From positions 1 through 14,886 of the forward strand of contig JAJRPK010000153.1 of the NCBI GenBank assembly GCA_024280785.1: a DNA stretch of 14,886 nt, read 5' to 3'. The position numbers and the translations under genes are program-made. Below the pieces are notes generated by a model. It saw nothing but the letters and a program-made list of their open reading frames with translations. It was not told where the DNA came from and made no database searches. Positions 1-6,406 of the stretch are shown piece by piece (position 1 is the stretch's first letter; every line of letters begins with the position of its first letter). This DNA comes from Gammaproteobacteria bacterium (lineage in GTDB: Bacteria > Pseudomonadota > Gammaproteobacteria > Pseudomonadales > UBA7434).

Positions 1-617
1 GGGCAGGGTTGAGTAATATCGTTATGCTGGACACCAAGGGCGTTATTTATAAAGGCAGAGACCATGTCAACGAATACAAAGCAGAATTTGCCAGCGAGAC
101 TAGCGCGCGAACGTTACAAGATGCTTGTGAAGGCGCAGATGTTTTCATTGGACTGTCGGGTGCCAATTTACTGTCTCCTGAAACATTATTAATGATGGCA
201 GATAAGCCTGTTGTCTTTGCTTGCTCTAATCCTGATCCTGAAATTATGCCAGGTTTAGCGCACGCCACACGAGATGATGTCATCGTTGCTACCGGGCGGT
301 CTGATTTCCCCAATCAGGTGAACAATGTTTTGGGTTTTCCCTATATTTTTAGAGGAGCTCTCGACGTACGTGCTACAGCTATCAACGAAGAAATGAAAGT
401 TGCTGCCGTTCACGCATTGAAAGATCTGGCGCGAGAGCCCGTTCCCGAATCGGTGGCGAAAGCTTGCGGCGTGAATCATTTAGCGTTTGGTAATGAGTAT
501 ATTATCCCCAAACCTCTTGATCCCCGGTTATTAATGGCCGTGTCGTCTGCAGTTGCGAAAGCGGCGGTTGAAACGGGTGTGGCCCAATCGGAATATCCTA
601 AAGACTATCCGGCATAG
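1..617 (+). CDS. Malic enzyme, C-terminal part (5' end outside window)
   Basis: This is the last 204 codons of a malic enzyme, which oxidatively decarboxylates malate to pyruvate and CO2 while reducing NAD(P)+ in the cytoplasm. The frame is open from base 3, so the gene begins upstream; the first TTG or ATG seen here is internal. Visible motifs are FIGLSGAN, the ACSNPDPEI segment, and ATGRSDFPNQVNN followed by NVLGFPYIFRGALDVRA. These belong to the NAD(P)-binding and C-terminal half of MaeB-type bacterial malic enzymes. The protein ends soon after this domain, so it is the short form without the phosphotransacetylase-like extension of E. coli MaeB. It lies convergent to ponA, as the malic enzyme gene does in Pseudomonas. 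Cofactor preference cannot be read from this part. Confidence 0.92.
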   Translation, partial: AGLSNIVMLDTKGVIYKGRDHVNEYKAEFASETSARTLQDACEGADVFIGLSGANLLSPETLLMMADKPVVFACSNPDPEIMPGLAHATRDDVIVATGRSDFPNQVNNVLGFPYIFRGALDVRATAINEEMKVAAVHALKDLAREPVPESVAKACGVNHLAFGNEYIIPKPLDPRLLMAVSSAVAKAAVETGVAQSEYPKDYPA

Positions 618-621
618 CGAG

Positions 622-652
622 AAAGCTGCTTAGCTTTGCCATGATAATGGCA
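622..652. other. Two adjacent short hairpins after the malic enzyme gene
   Basis: Two perfect 6-bp inverted repeats lie end to end. AAAGCT (622-627) pairs with AGCTTT (632-637) around GCTT. TGCCAT (637-642) pairs with ATGGCA (647-652) around GATA. They share base 637, so both cannot form fully at once. Neither is followed directly by a T-run on either strand, so a classical intrinsic terminator is not supported. They lie in the 108-bp convergent spacer and could mark mRNA 3' ends. The rest of the spacer is AT-rich with T-runs near 707-712 and 721-727. Confidence 0.3.
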
Positions 653-725
653 GAGGTTGCGGTCGATAATTAAGGGTTTAATCTCTTTCTAATATTTGGC
701 ATAGCTCTTTTTTAAATAGCTTTTT

Positions 726-3296
726 TTAAAATAGTTCTTCATCCAAGCGAAGCTGATCATTGTTTGCAGTGCTCGACGAACTGTTACTGGATTTGGGTGC
801 ATATTCTTCGCGGAAAAATTCAAACATCATTTGTGAGTCGTTATTGATCGAGGGCAAACCCGTTAATCGGTTTATTTTGACGGCTACCATCCCCGGTGGC
901 CGCGTTCGTGGAGCTGTAGGTACACCTCGTAAAGCATCACGCATAAAATCAATCCAAATGGGTAGTGCTGCAGAGCCTCCATATTCTCGTGTTCCTAGCA
1001 ATTGGTTATTGTCAAAGCCTAGCCACGTTGTGGCGACAAGTGTCGGATGGTAGCCCGAAAACCAAGCATCTGTCGGTCCGTTAGTGGTTCCCGTTTTACC
1101 GGCTAAATCTGACCGTCCTAAGGTCTTGGCCTTGATCCCTGTACCGCGACGAATGACGTCTTGAAGGATGCTGTCAATGATATAAACGATTCGGGCGTCG
1201 ACGATTCGTGGCGCCAGGTTTATTGGGTGTTCGGGCTCGGTCAATATATCATCCAACGAGTCGGCTTCATCTATTTCATCGCTGTACTGGTTTTCATTAA
1301 GTGTGTGGGTTTTATTGTTTAGCATTGAGTTGTTAGTTGTAGGGTCAGGTACTTTTGTATTTTCACAATCAATGCATGCTATTTGCGGATCGGTAGAAAA
1401 AATAATATTTTTTTCGCGGTCGCGGATTTCAGTGACTAAATAAGGCTGTATTTTAAAACCGCCATTGGCGAGTGTGGCATAAGCCCCGGCAACTTGTTGC
1501 GGTGTCATCGCATAACTTCCTAATGCCAACGACAAATCTCTAGGCAAGGGCGCTGAGCTAAACTCAAATCGGTCAAGATAATTGATGGCTTTGTCGATGC
1601 CCAGTTCCCATAACAAACGAACCGAAACAAGGTTTCTCGATAGATAAAGTGCGCGTCTTAACGTCGTAGGGCCGTAGAATTTTCCGCTAGAATTTTCTGG
1701 TCGCCAGTCACTTTCTAGTTGGCTATCGGAAAAAACGATGGGGGCATCGTTAATGACGTGTGCTGGAGTGAAACCATTGGCTAGTGCCGCGGTATAGATA
1801 AACGGTTTAAAATTTGACCCTGGTTGGCGGTAGGCTTGAGTGGCTCGGATAAACTTACTTTGTTTAAAATCGAACCCCCCGACTAATGCGGCGACAGCCC
1901 CGTCATTTGGCCGAAGTGCAACCAGTGATCCCGTGGCGGCGGGTAACTGCATAATACGCGGGGGCGCTGCGTCATTAAAGCGAACGCGAATGACGTCACC
2001 GGTAGTCAGAATTTCAGAAATGTGATCGATTGCAGGTGCTTTGCGGTTTTCGTTGACAAAGGAGCGCAGAGGGTTGTTAGTTTTGTCCCATGCAATGCGC
2101 TGTATTTTTCCATCCGCTAGAAGAATATCCAAATAGTCTGTGAACTCAGAGGTCGCCTTACTATTCGCCTGATCCAGTTTGTTAGGAGCGTCGGGTTTTG
2201 CCTCACTTTGATTATGCGGTAGAGTTTCAATTTTTGTAATAACAGCTGGGACCAAGCCATTAACAGTTCTTAACCGTTTCAATTTTTCTAGCCAATCCTC
2301 GCGATCGACAAGATCAAAATGTTCCTCCGCTCCGCGATAACCATGCCGGGTATCGTAGTCAATTAACCCTTTTGTTAGCGCGCGTTTAGCGCTTCGTTGA
2401 AGTTTGCTGTCAATAGTTGTAATAATTTCGTAGCCGTCGGTGTAAACATCCAGGCCATATTTGTTGACGGCAGTAGCACGGGCAATTTCGGCAGCGTAGC
2501 CTGCTTCCAGTTGCAACTTTGGTCCGTGATAGATTGCTGTAATCACTTGGCCAATGGCATCGTCTCGTTCAATTTTAGTAATATGCCCCAACTTATACAT
2601 TCTGCCTATAATCCAGTTACGCCGTATTTTTGCGCGAGCGGGGTCGTTGATTGGGTTATAAGCTGATGGCGCTTTAGGCAAACCGGCGATCATAGCGAGT
2701 TGTGCAAGGTCGAGTTCTTCGATAGATTTACCGTAATAAACACCAGCCGCAGCTTGGATGCCGTAAGCTCGTTTTCCAAGATAAATTTTGTTGATGTAGA
2801 GCTCGAGTATTTGATCTTTGGTTAATTCTTTTTCTATTTGGAGTGCTAGCAATATTTCGTTAAATTTACGAAGAAAAGTTTTTTCGCTACTAAGAAAAAA
2901 ATTTCGCGCTACTTGCATGGTAATGGTGCTACCGCCAGACTGGATCCGCCCACTGATAAACAGTTGACTCGCAGCGCGCAGCAAACCGGTAATATCCACA
3001 CCTTGATGTTTCAAGAATCTGTCGTCCTCAGCCGATAAAATGGCATGAACAAAAAGTTGTGGGACATTCTTCATTTGTATCGGTGTTCGGAGCTTTTCAC
3101 CAAATTCTCCGATTAGTTCGCCGTTTTGTGAATAAATTCGCAGAGGCACTTGCAGTTTTGCTTCGCGCAGCACATCAATAGAGGGGAGCTTAGGGTTAAG
3201 GTAAAGGTAAGTCGCAGTACAAATTAGTACGGCGGCGAGCCCACCGAGTACGAGTGTTGTAAAAATTCTGTGTAAAACTGAGTGGTAGCGCTGCAT
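726..3296 (-). CDS. ponA: Penicillin-binding protein 1A (glycosyltransferase/transpeptidase)
   Basis: Class A PBP of 856 residues that polymerises lipid II glycan strands and cross-links stem peptides on the periplasmic face of the inner membrane. A cytoplasmic tip and one membrane anchor (about 11-33) come first. The GT51 domain follows, with catalytic Glu90 in SAEDDRFLKHQGVD, GGSTITMQ (121-128) and the ELYINKIYLGKRAYG block. An OB-type insertion (about 310-450) leads to the transpeptidase domain with Ser494 in SNFK, SRN (553-555) and KTGT (734-737). Between the last two motifs lies an acidic, Asn-rich stretch (about 640-690) containing Cys641 and Cys644. The ATG is fixed by an in-frame TGA three codons upstream; no clear Shine-Dalgarno site precedes it. 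It is divergent from pilM, as in Pseudomonas, where this gene is called ponA (mrcA in E. coli). Confidence 0.97.
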   Translation of the reverse strand: MQRYHSVLHRIFTTLVLGGLAAVLICTATYLYLNPKLPSIDVLREAKLQVPLRIYSQNGELIGEFGEKLRTPIQMKNVPQLFVHAILSAEDDRFLKHQGVDITGLLRAASQLFISGRIQSGGSTITMQVARNFFLSSEKTFLRKFNEILLALQIEKELTKDQILELYINKIYLGKRAYGIQAAAGVYYGKSIEELDLAQLAMIAGLPKAPSAYNPINDPARAKIRRNWIIGRMYKLGHITKIERDDAIGQVITAIYHGPKLQLEAGYAAEIARATAVNKYGLDVYTDGYEIITTIDSKLQRSAKRALTKGLIDYDTRHGYRGAEEHFDLVDREDWLEKLKRLRTVNGLVPAVITKIETLPHNQSEAKPDAPNKLDQANSKATSEFTDYLDILLADGKIQRIAWDKTNNPLRSFVNENRKAPAIDHISEILTTGDVIRVRFNDAAPPRIMQLPAATGSLVALRPNDGAVAALVGGFDFKQSKFIRATQAYRQPGSNFKPFIYTAALANGFTPAHVINDAPIVFSDSQLESDWRPENSSGKFYGPTTLRRALYLSRNLVSVRLLWELGIDKAINYLDRFEFSSAPLPRDLSLALGSYAMTPQQVAGAYATLANGGFKIQPYLVTEIRDREKNIIFSTDPQIACIDCENTKVPDPTTNNSMLNNKTHTLNENQYSDEIDEADSLDDILTEPEHPINLAPRIVDARIVYIIDSILQDVIRRGTGIKAKTLGRSDLAGKTGTTNGPTDAWFSGYHPTLVATTWLGFDNNQLLGTREYGGSAALPIWIDFMRDALRGVPTAPRTRPPGMVAVKINRLTGLPSINNDSQMMFEFFREEYAPKSSNSSSSTANNDQLRLDEELF

Positions 3297-3389
3297 TTTT
3301 AATCAATTTATGTGATGTTGAGCAAATGTCGCGCAAGCATAGCGAAAAGGTATCAGAGAAAATAGGTAATATTCTATAAGCAGAAGATA

Positions 3390-3410
3390 ATAGGCTAAGC
3401 TTAAGCCTAT
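3390..3410. repeat. Inverted repeat, 7-bp arms around AAGCTTA
   Basis: ATAGGCT (3390-3396) and AGCCTAT (3404-3410) are perfect inverted repeats around a 7-base centre that contains the palindrome AAGCTT. The right arm overlaps the first three bases of a TATAAT at 3408-3413. In a divergent promoter region this could be an operator or an RNA stem. A terminator is less likely, because only four T residues follow after two A residues. Confidence 0.4.
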
Positions 3411-3464
3411 AATTTTATATGGAAATTATTATATTGGGTCAAAGCTTTTCTTATTGCCTTGCAT

Positions 3465-3510
3465 AAAGCCGACCAGATTGAACGGTGTAGGTTTTATTGG
3501 CATCGGCTTT
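3465..3510. repeat. Inverted repeat, 8-bp arms, 30-base spacer
   Basis: AAAGCCGA (3465-3472) is the exact reverse complement of TCGGCTTT (3503-3510). The right arm lies in the spacer of the candidate pilM promoter at 3497-3526, so a factor binding both arms could affect it. With a 30-base loop, either a DNA-level site or chance is as likely as an RNA hairpin. Confidence 0.3.
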
Positions 3511-3526
3511 GATGTGAGATTGTAAA
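3497..3526 (+). promoter_or_regulatory. Candidate sigma-70 promoter for pilMNOPQ
   Basis: TTGGCA (3497-3502, five of six matches to the -35 consensus) is followed after 18 bases by TGTAAA (3521-3526, four of six matches to the -10 consensus). Transcription would begin near 3533 and give a leader of about 80 bases that includes the hairpin at 3576-3601. The match is moderate and AT-rich DNA often yields such matches by chance. Confidence 0.3.
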
Positions 3527-3575
3527 GTTTGAAGTAAAGAATTGATGATTGAGGCTTGCGTCTGATTAGCGGCCT

Positions 3576-3603
3576 CTAATTTAGTTTTAACCGTAAATTA
3601 GGA
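3576..3603 (+). promoter_or_regulatory. Hairpin overlapping the pilM ribosome-binding site
   Basis: CTAATTTA (3576-3583) and TAAATTAG (3594-3601) form a perfect 8-bp inverted repeat with a 10-base loop. The only Shine-Dalgarno-like sequence before the pilM GTG start is AGGA at 3600-3603, and its first two bases lie inside the right arm. In RNA the stem would partly cover the site. It has only two G-C pairs, so it would be weak and probably temperature-sensitive. Function is inferred. Confidence 0.4.
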
Positions 3604-3613
3604 ATGATATTCA

Positions 3614-4675
3614 GTGTTAGGGCTTGCAAAAAACAAACAAACCACCGTATTGGGATTGGACATTAGTTCGACATCGGTCAAGCTACTCGAGTTAAGCCAA
3701 TCGGGCGGTAATTTCTGTGTCGAAGCTTATGCTGTTGCTTCGTTGCCACCCAATGCCATTGTCGAGAAAAATGTTAACGATATTGAAGGGGTTGCGGATG
3801 CTTTGCGTCAAGTAATCTATCAGTCAAAAACGCGGCAAAAAAATACTGCGGTGGCGGTGGCGGGCTCAGCCGTCATCACCAAGATGATTACAATGGACGC
3901 AGAGCTTAATGATGATGCTCTAGAAGCGCAGATCATGGCTGAAGCCGATCAATATATTCCTTATCCTCTCGATGAAGTTGCTATTGATTTTGAAGTGCAA
4001 GGAGTTTCTGAGGAAGATCCGAATTTAGTCGATGTACTGCTTGCTGCTTGCCGAAAAGAAAATGTTGACCTGCGAGTGGATGCTCTGGAGTTGGCCGGGC
4101 TAGCCGCCAAGGTAGTCGATGTGGAAGCTTACGATTTGGAACGGGCCTTTGAGCAAATTGCGAAATCGATATCTTGTGATCAAGGCGAAACCGTTGCTAT
4201 TGTTGATATTGGTGCGACTATGACCACGTTGAGTGTGTTGACTGATTGTCGTACGGTTTACACGCGAGAGCAATTATTTGGTGGTCGTCAATTGACTGAG
4301 GAAATTCAGCGACGCTATGGAATGTCTGTCGAAGAAGCAGGCTTGGCCAAAAAACAGGGTGGTTTGCCCGATGACTACGAGCAGGAAGTTTTGGCACCAT
4401 TTCAAGAGGCAGTGTTACAACAAGTGACACGGTCGCTGCAGTTTTTCTTTTCTTCAAGTCAATTTGATGCGGTAGACCATATCGTTTTAGCAGGTGGAGT
4501 TGCAGCGATGACAGGTTTGGCTTCACTGGTTGAGGAAAAATTGGGTACGCCTACGTCTATAGCTAATCCATTTATTGATATGAGTATTTCACCCAAGGTA
4601 GATGCCGGTGCTTTAGAAAATGATGCCCCGGCGTTAATGATTGCCTGCGGTTTGGCTTTAAGGAGTTTTGATTAA
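3614..4675 (+). CDS. pilM: Type IV pilus assembly protein PilM (actin-like ATPase)
   Basis: A 353-residue cytoplasmic protein of the FtsA/actin fold that binds the N-terminal tail of PilN and links the pilus motor to the inner-membrane alignment complex. Nucleotide-site motifs are visible: LGLDISSTS (13-21), DIGATMT (198-204) and LAGGVA (292-297). The stretches SAVITK and EADQYIPYPLDEVAIDFEVQG are typical of PilM, and the length matches the Pseudomonas protein (about 354). The start is GTG at 3614, giving the family's usual MLGL beginning; AGGA lies 10 bases upstream, and the ATG at 3604 is out of frame. First gene of a tight five-gene operon. Its stop codon overlaps the pilN start by one base. 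Confidence 0.97.
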   Translation: MLGLAKNKQTTVLGLDISSTSVKLLELSQSGGNFCVEAYAVASLPPNAIVEKNVNDIEGVADALRQVIYQSKTRQKNTAVAVAGSAVITKMITMDAELNDDALEAQIMAEADQYIPYPLDEVAIDFEVQGVSEEDPNLVDVLLAACRKENVDLRVDALELAGLAAKVVDVEAYDLERAFEQIAKSISCDQGETVAIVDIGATMTTLSVLTDCRTVYTREQLFGGRQLTEEIQRRYGMSVEEAGLAKKQGGLPDDYEQEVLAPFQEAVLQQVTRSLQFFFSSSQFDAVDHIVLAGGVAAMTGLASLVEEKLGTPTSIANPFIDMSISPKVDAGALENDAPALMIACGLALRSFD

Positions 4676-5238
4676 TGGCCAAGATTAACTTACTGCCCTG
4701 GCGTGAAGAAAGGCGTGAACAATTAAAACAAGAGTTTTTGACTAATCTCGTGGCTGTGATTGTTGGCGCAGTCGTCGTCATTGGTTTGATCTTTATGTTG
4801 TTAGGTAGATCAATAGACGCACAAAATGATAAAAATCGTTATCTTCAGTCGCATATTGAGACGCTTAATGAGCAGGTTAGTGAGATTTCCAGTATTAACG
4901 CTCATCGAGATCAGCTTGTTGATCGGATGGATATTATCCAAGGTTTACAGGGTAACCGTCCTGTCATCGTTAGGGTATTTGACCAGTTTGTAAAAACGTT
5001 GCCCGACGGTATTTACTACGAGCGGCTACAGCGTACAAATCAGCAAGTTGAAATTGATGGAGTGGCAGAATCTAACAACCGGGTTTCGAGTTTAATGCGA
5101 CGATTGGATCGTTCCGAGTGGTTTTCTAATCCTAATTTGACAGCCGTAGTTGCCAACCCTGATTTTGGTGAGCAAGCCAATAAATTTAGCTTATCGGTGG
5201 GCCTGGCTACACCTTCGGTGGCAGGAGAGGAAAAATAA
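4675..5238 (+). CDS. pilN: Type IV pilus inner-membrane protein PilN
   Basis: A bitopic inner-membrane protein of 187 residues that pairs with PilO in the pilus alignment complex. It begins with the PilM-binding tail MAKINLLPWR (INLLPWR at 4-10), then a charged stretch, one membrane segment (about 24-44), a coiled-coil-prone region (about 48-75) and a periplasmic ferredoxin-like domain. The ATG shares its A with the pilM stop codon (TAATG), and AAGGAG at 4660-4665, inside pilM, is a strong ribosome-binding site at 9 bases. This points to translational coupling and near equal amounts of the two partners. The next gene starts 2 bases after its stop. Confidence 0.97.
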   Translation: MAKINLLPWREERREQLKQEFLTNLVAVIVGAVVVIGLIFMLLGRSIDAQNDKNRYLQSHIETLNEQVSEISSINAHRDQLVDRMDIIQGLQGNRPVIVRVFDQFVKTLPDGIYYERLQRTNQQVEIDGVAESNNRVSSLMRRLDRSEWFSNPNLTAVVANPDFGEQANKFSLSVGLATPSVAGEEK

Positions 5239-5240
5239 TT

Positions 5241-5867
5241 ATGTCGTTAGCAGAAACTTTTTCCGGCTGGCGTGACGCAGCAAATGAGGTAGAGCTTGAT
5301 CAAATCGATTGGGAAAATCCCGGGTCATGGCCTTCGCTTGTCAAAGGGTTTATCTTGGTCCTAGCGTTTGTAATTTCTATTGCGCTTGGCTATACCTTTT
5401 TTGTTAAAGGCCAAATGGATGGGTTGAATTCCGCTCAATTGAAAGAACAGCAATTAAGAACTGAATTTGAAAAAAAGGCATATGATGCTGCTAACCTTGA
5501 TGCGTTGCGAAAGCAAATGGAAGAGATGGAACAGACATTTGGTGCTTTAGTGAGTCAGCTACCTAGTGATACAGAGGTGCCTGGCTTACTGGAGGATATT
5601 ACCTCTATCGGCACGTCGAACGGTCTGGAATTTCAGAGTATTGAGCTACAAAGTGAATTAGCTCGAGAGTTTTACGTTGAATTACCTATCGAAATTATCG
5701 TGACTGGAACCTATCACGGACTAGGGGCGTTCGTTAGCGGAATTTCTGGTTTACCTCGAATTGTTACGCTGCATGATTTTGAAATTATTCCCTCCGAAGA
5801 TAGACGGGGAATAATGAAAATGAAGATCCTTGCCAAAACGTACCGCTATAAGGATGAGGATCAATAA
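5241..5867 (+). CDS. pilO: Type IV pilus inner-membrane protein PilO
   Basis: A 208-residue partner of PilN. It has a short cytoplasmic tail containing IDWENPGSWP, one membrane segment (about 34-54), a coiled coil (about 60-100) and a periplasmic domain with the family stretches QLPSDTEVPGLLEDI, ELPIEIIVTGTYH and SGLPRIVTLHDFEI, ending in ILAKTYRY. These match Pseudomonas PilO closely (207 residues there). In the family it forms PilN-PilO heterodimers that bind PilP. A purine-rich AGGAGAGGA at 5223-5231 precedes the ATG by about 10 bases. It is 2 bases downstream of pilN and 2 bases upstream of pilP. Confidence 0.97.
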   Translation: MSLAETFSGWRDAANEVELDQIDWENPGSWPSLVKGFILVLAFVISIALGYTFFVKGQMDGLNSAQLKEQQLRTEFEKKAYDAANLDALRKQMEEMEQTFGALVSQLPSDTEVPGLLEDITSIGTSNGLEFQSIELQSELAREFYVELPIEIIVTGTYHGLGAFVSGISGLPRIVTLHDFEIIPSEDRRGIMKMKILAKTYRYKDEDQ

Positions 5868-5869
5868 CG

Positions 5870-6406
5870 ATGAGAGATATTTTTAGCAAATTGCAGGTAT
5901 TGATGGTAGCCATGTTAGTGGTTTTGGTTGGGTGTTCTTCTGGCGACTATTCTGACCTTGACCAGTTCATGGAAGATGTCAGGGCAAAGCCACAGGGTGT
6001 GATTCAACCGATACCTATATTTAAGCCTTATAAAGCCTTTCGTTACAATGCGGCTGCGATGAGATCACCGTTTGAAATACCGGTAAAAATTCGAGAGATT
6101 GTTCTATTGTCTATGAGCAGTGATGTTAAACCCGATGAGAAACGGGTTAAAGAACAGCTCGAGGCCATTAATTTTGAGTCATTGTTTATGGTCGGAACCT
6201 TAGAAAGAAACGGTACTGTTTGGGGTTTAGTCGATGACGGATTAGGAGCAGTGCATCAAGTTTTGTCGGGCAATTATCTCGGCAAGAATCACGGTCGAAT
6301 AGTTGAAGTTAGACACGATTCGATTGGAGTTGTTGAAATTATTTCTAATGGACCTGACTCGTGGATAGAGCGGCCCCGAACATTAAAGATGAAGGAAGAC
6401 AGCTGA
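5870..6406 (+). CDS. pilP: Type IV pilus lipoprotein PilP
   Basis: A 178-residue lipoprotein that bridges the PilN/PilO complex to the PilQ secretin. The N-terminus is a lipoprotein signal peptide with lipobox LVGC, so Cys22 would be the lipidated residue; Ser at +2 would not act as an inner-membrane retention signal by the E. coli rule. A flexible segment follows with FMEDVRAKPQGVIQPIPIFKPYKAF-type content (about 32-56), the PilN/PilO-binding region in the family. The C-terminal beta domain (about 95-170) includes LFMVGTLERNGTVWGLVDD and a VHQVLSGNYLGKNHGRIVEV-like stretch. It starts 2 bases after pilO with GAGGAT just upstream, and its TGA overlaps the preferred pilQ ATG (TGATG). Confidence 0.96.
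   Translation: MRDIFSKLQVLMVAMLVVLVGCSSGDYSDLDQFMEDVRAKPQGVIQPIPIFKPYKAFRYNAAAMRSPFEIPVKIREIVLLSMSSDVKPDEKRVKEQLEAINFESLFMVGTLERNGTVWGLVDDGLGAVHQVLSGNYLGKNHGRIVEVRHDSIGVVEIISNGPDSWIERPRTLKMKEDS

Larger units (their letters stand above)
3297..3613. promoter_or_regulatory. Divergent ponA-pilM intergenic region
   Basis: This 317-bp AT-rich spacer must hold promoters for both ponA (-) and the pil operon (+). I see no protein gene in it. It contains three inverted repeats (3390-3410, 3465-3510 and 3576-3601), a perfect TATAAT at 3408-3413 on + without a recognisable -35 partner, and a candidate sigma-70 promoter at 3497-3526. On the minus strand no promoter match was good enough to name, although AT-rich hexamers occur near 3370-3380. 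Confidence 0.6.

Noticed and set aside
697..727. AGCT-loop-AGCT followed by a run of seven T as an intrinsic terminator for the malic enzyme gene
   Set aside because: The stem is only 4 bp with an 11-base AT loop, too weak for a classical terminator; the T-runs fit general AT-richness.
3498..3513. Sigma-54 promoter (TGGCATC-N4-TTGAT) upstream of pilM
   Set aside because: The -24 GG fits, but the essential -12 GC is GA, and no sigma-54 dependence is known to me for pilMNOPQ. The same bases fit a sigma-70 -35 element.
6361..6405. GTG at 6361 as the pilQ start
   Set aside because: It overlaps pilP by 46 bases and adds residues before an already long leader; ATG 6406 has a ribosome-binding site and a coupling overlap.
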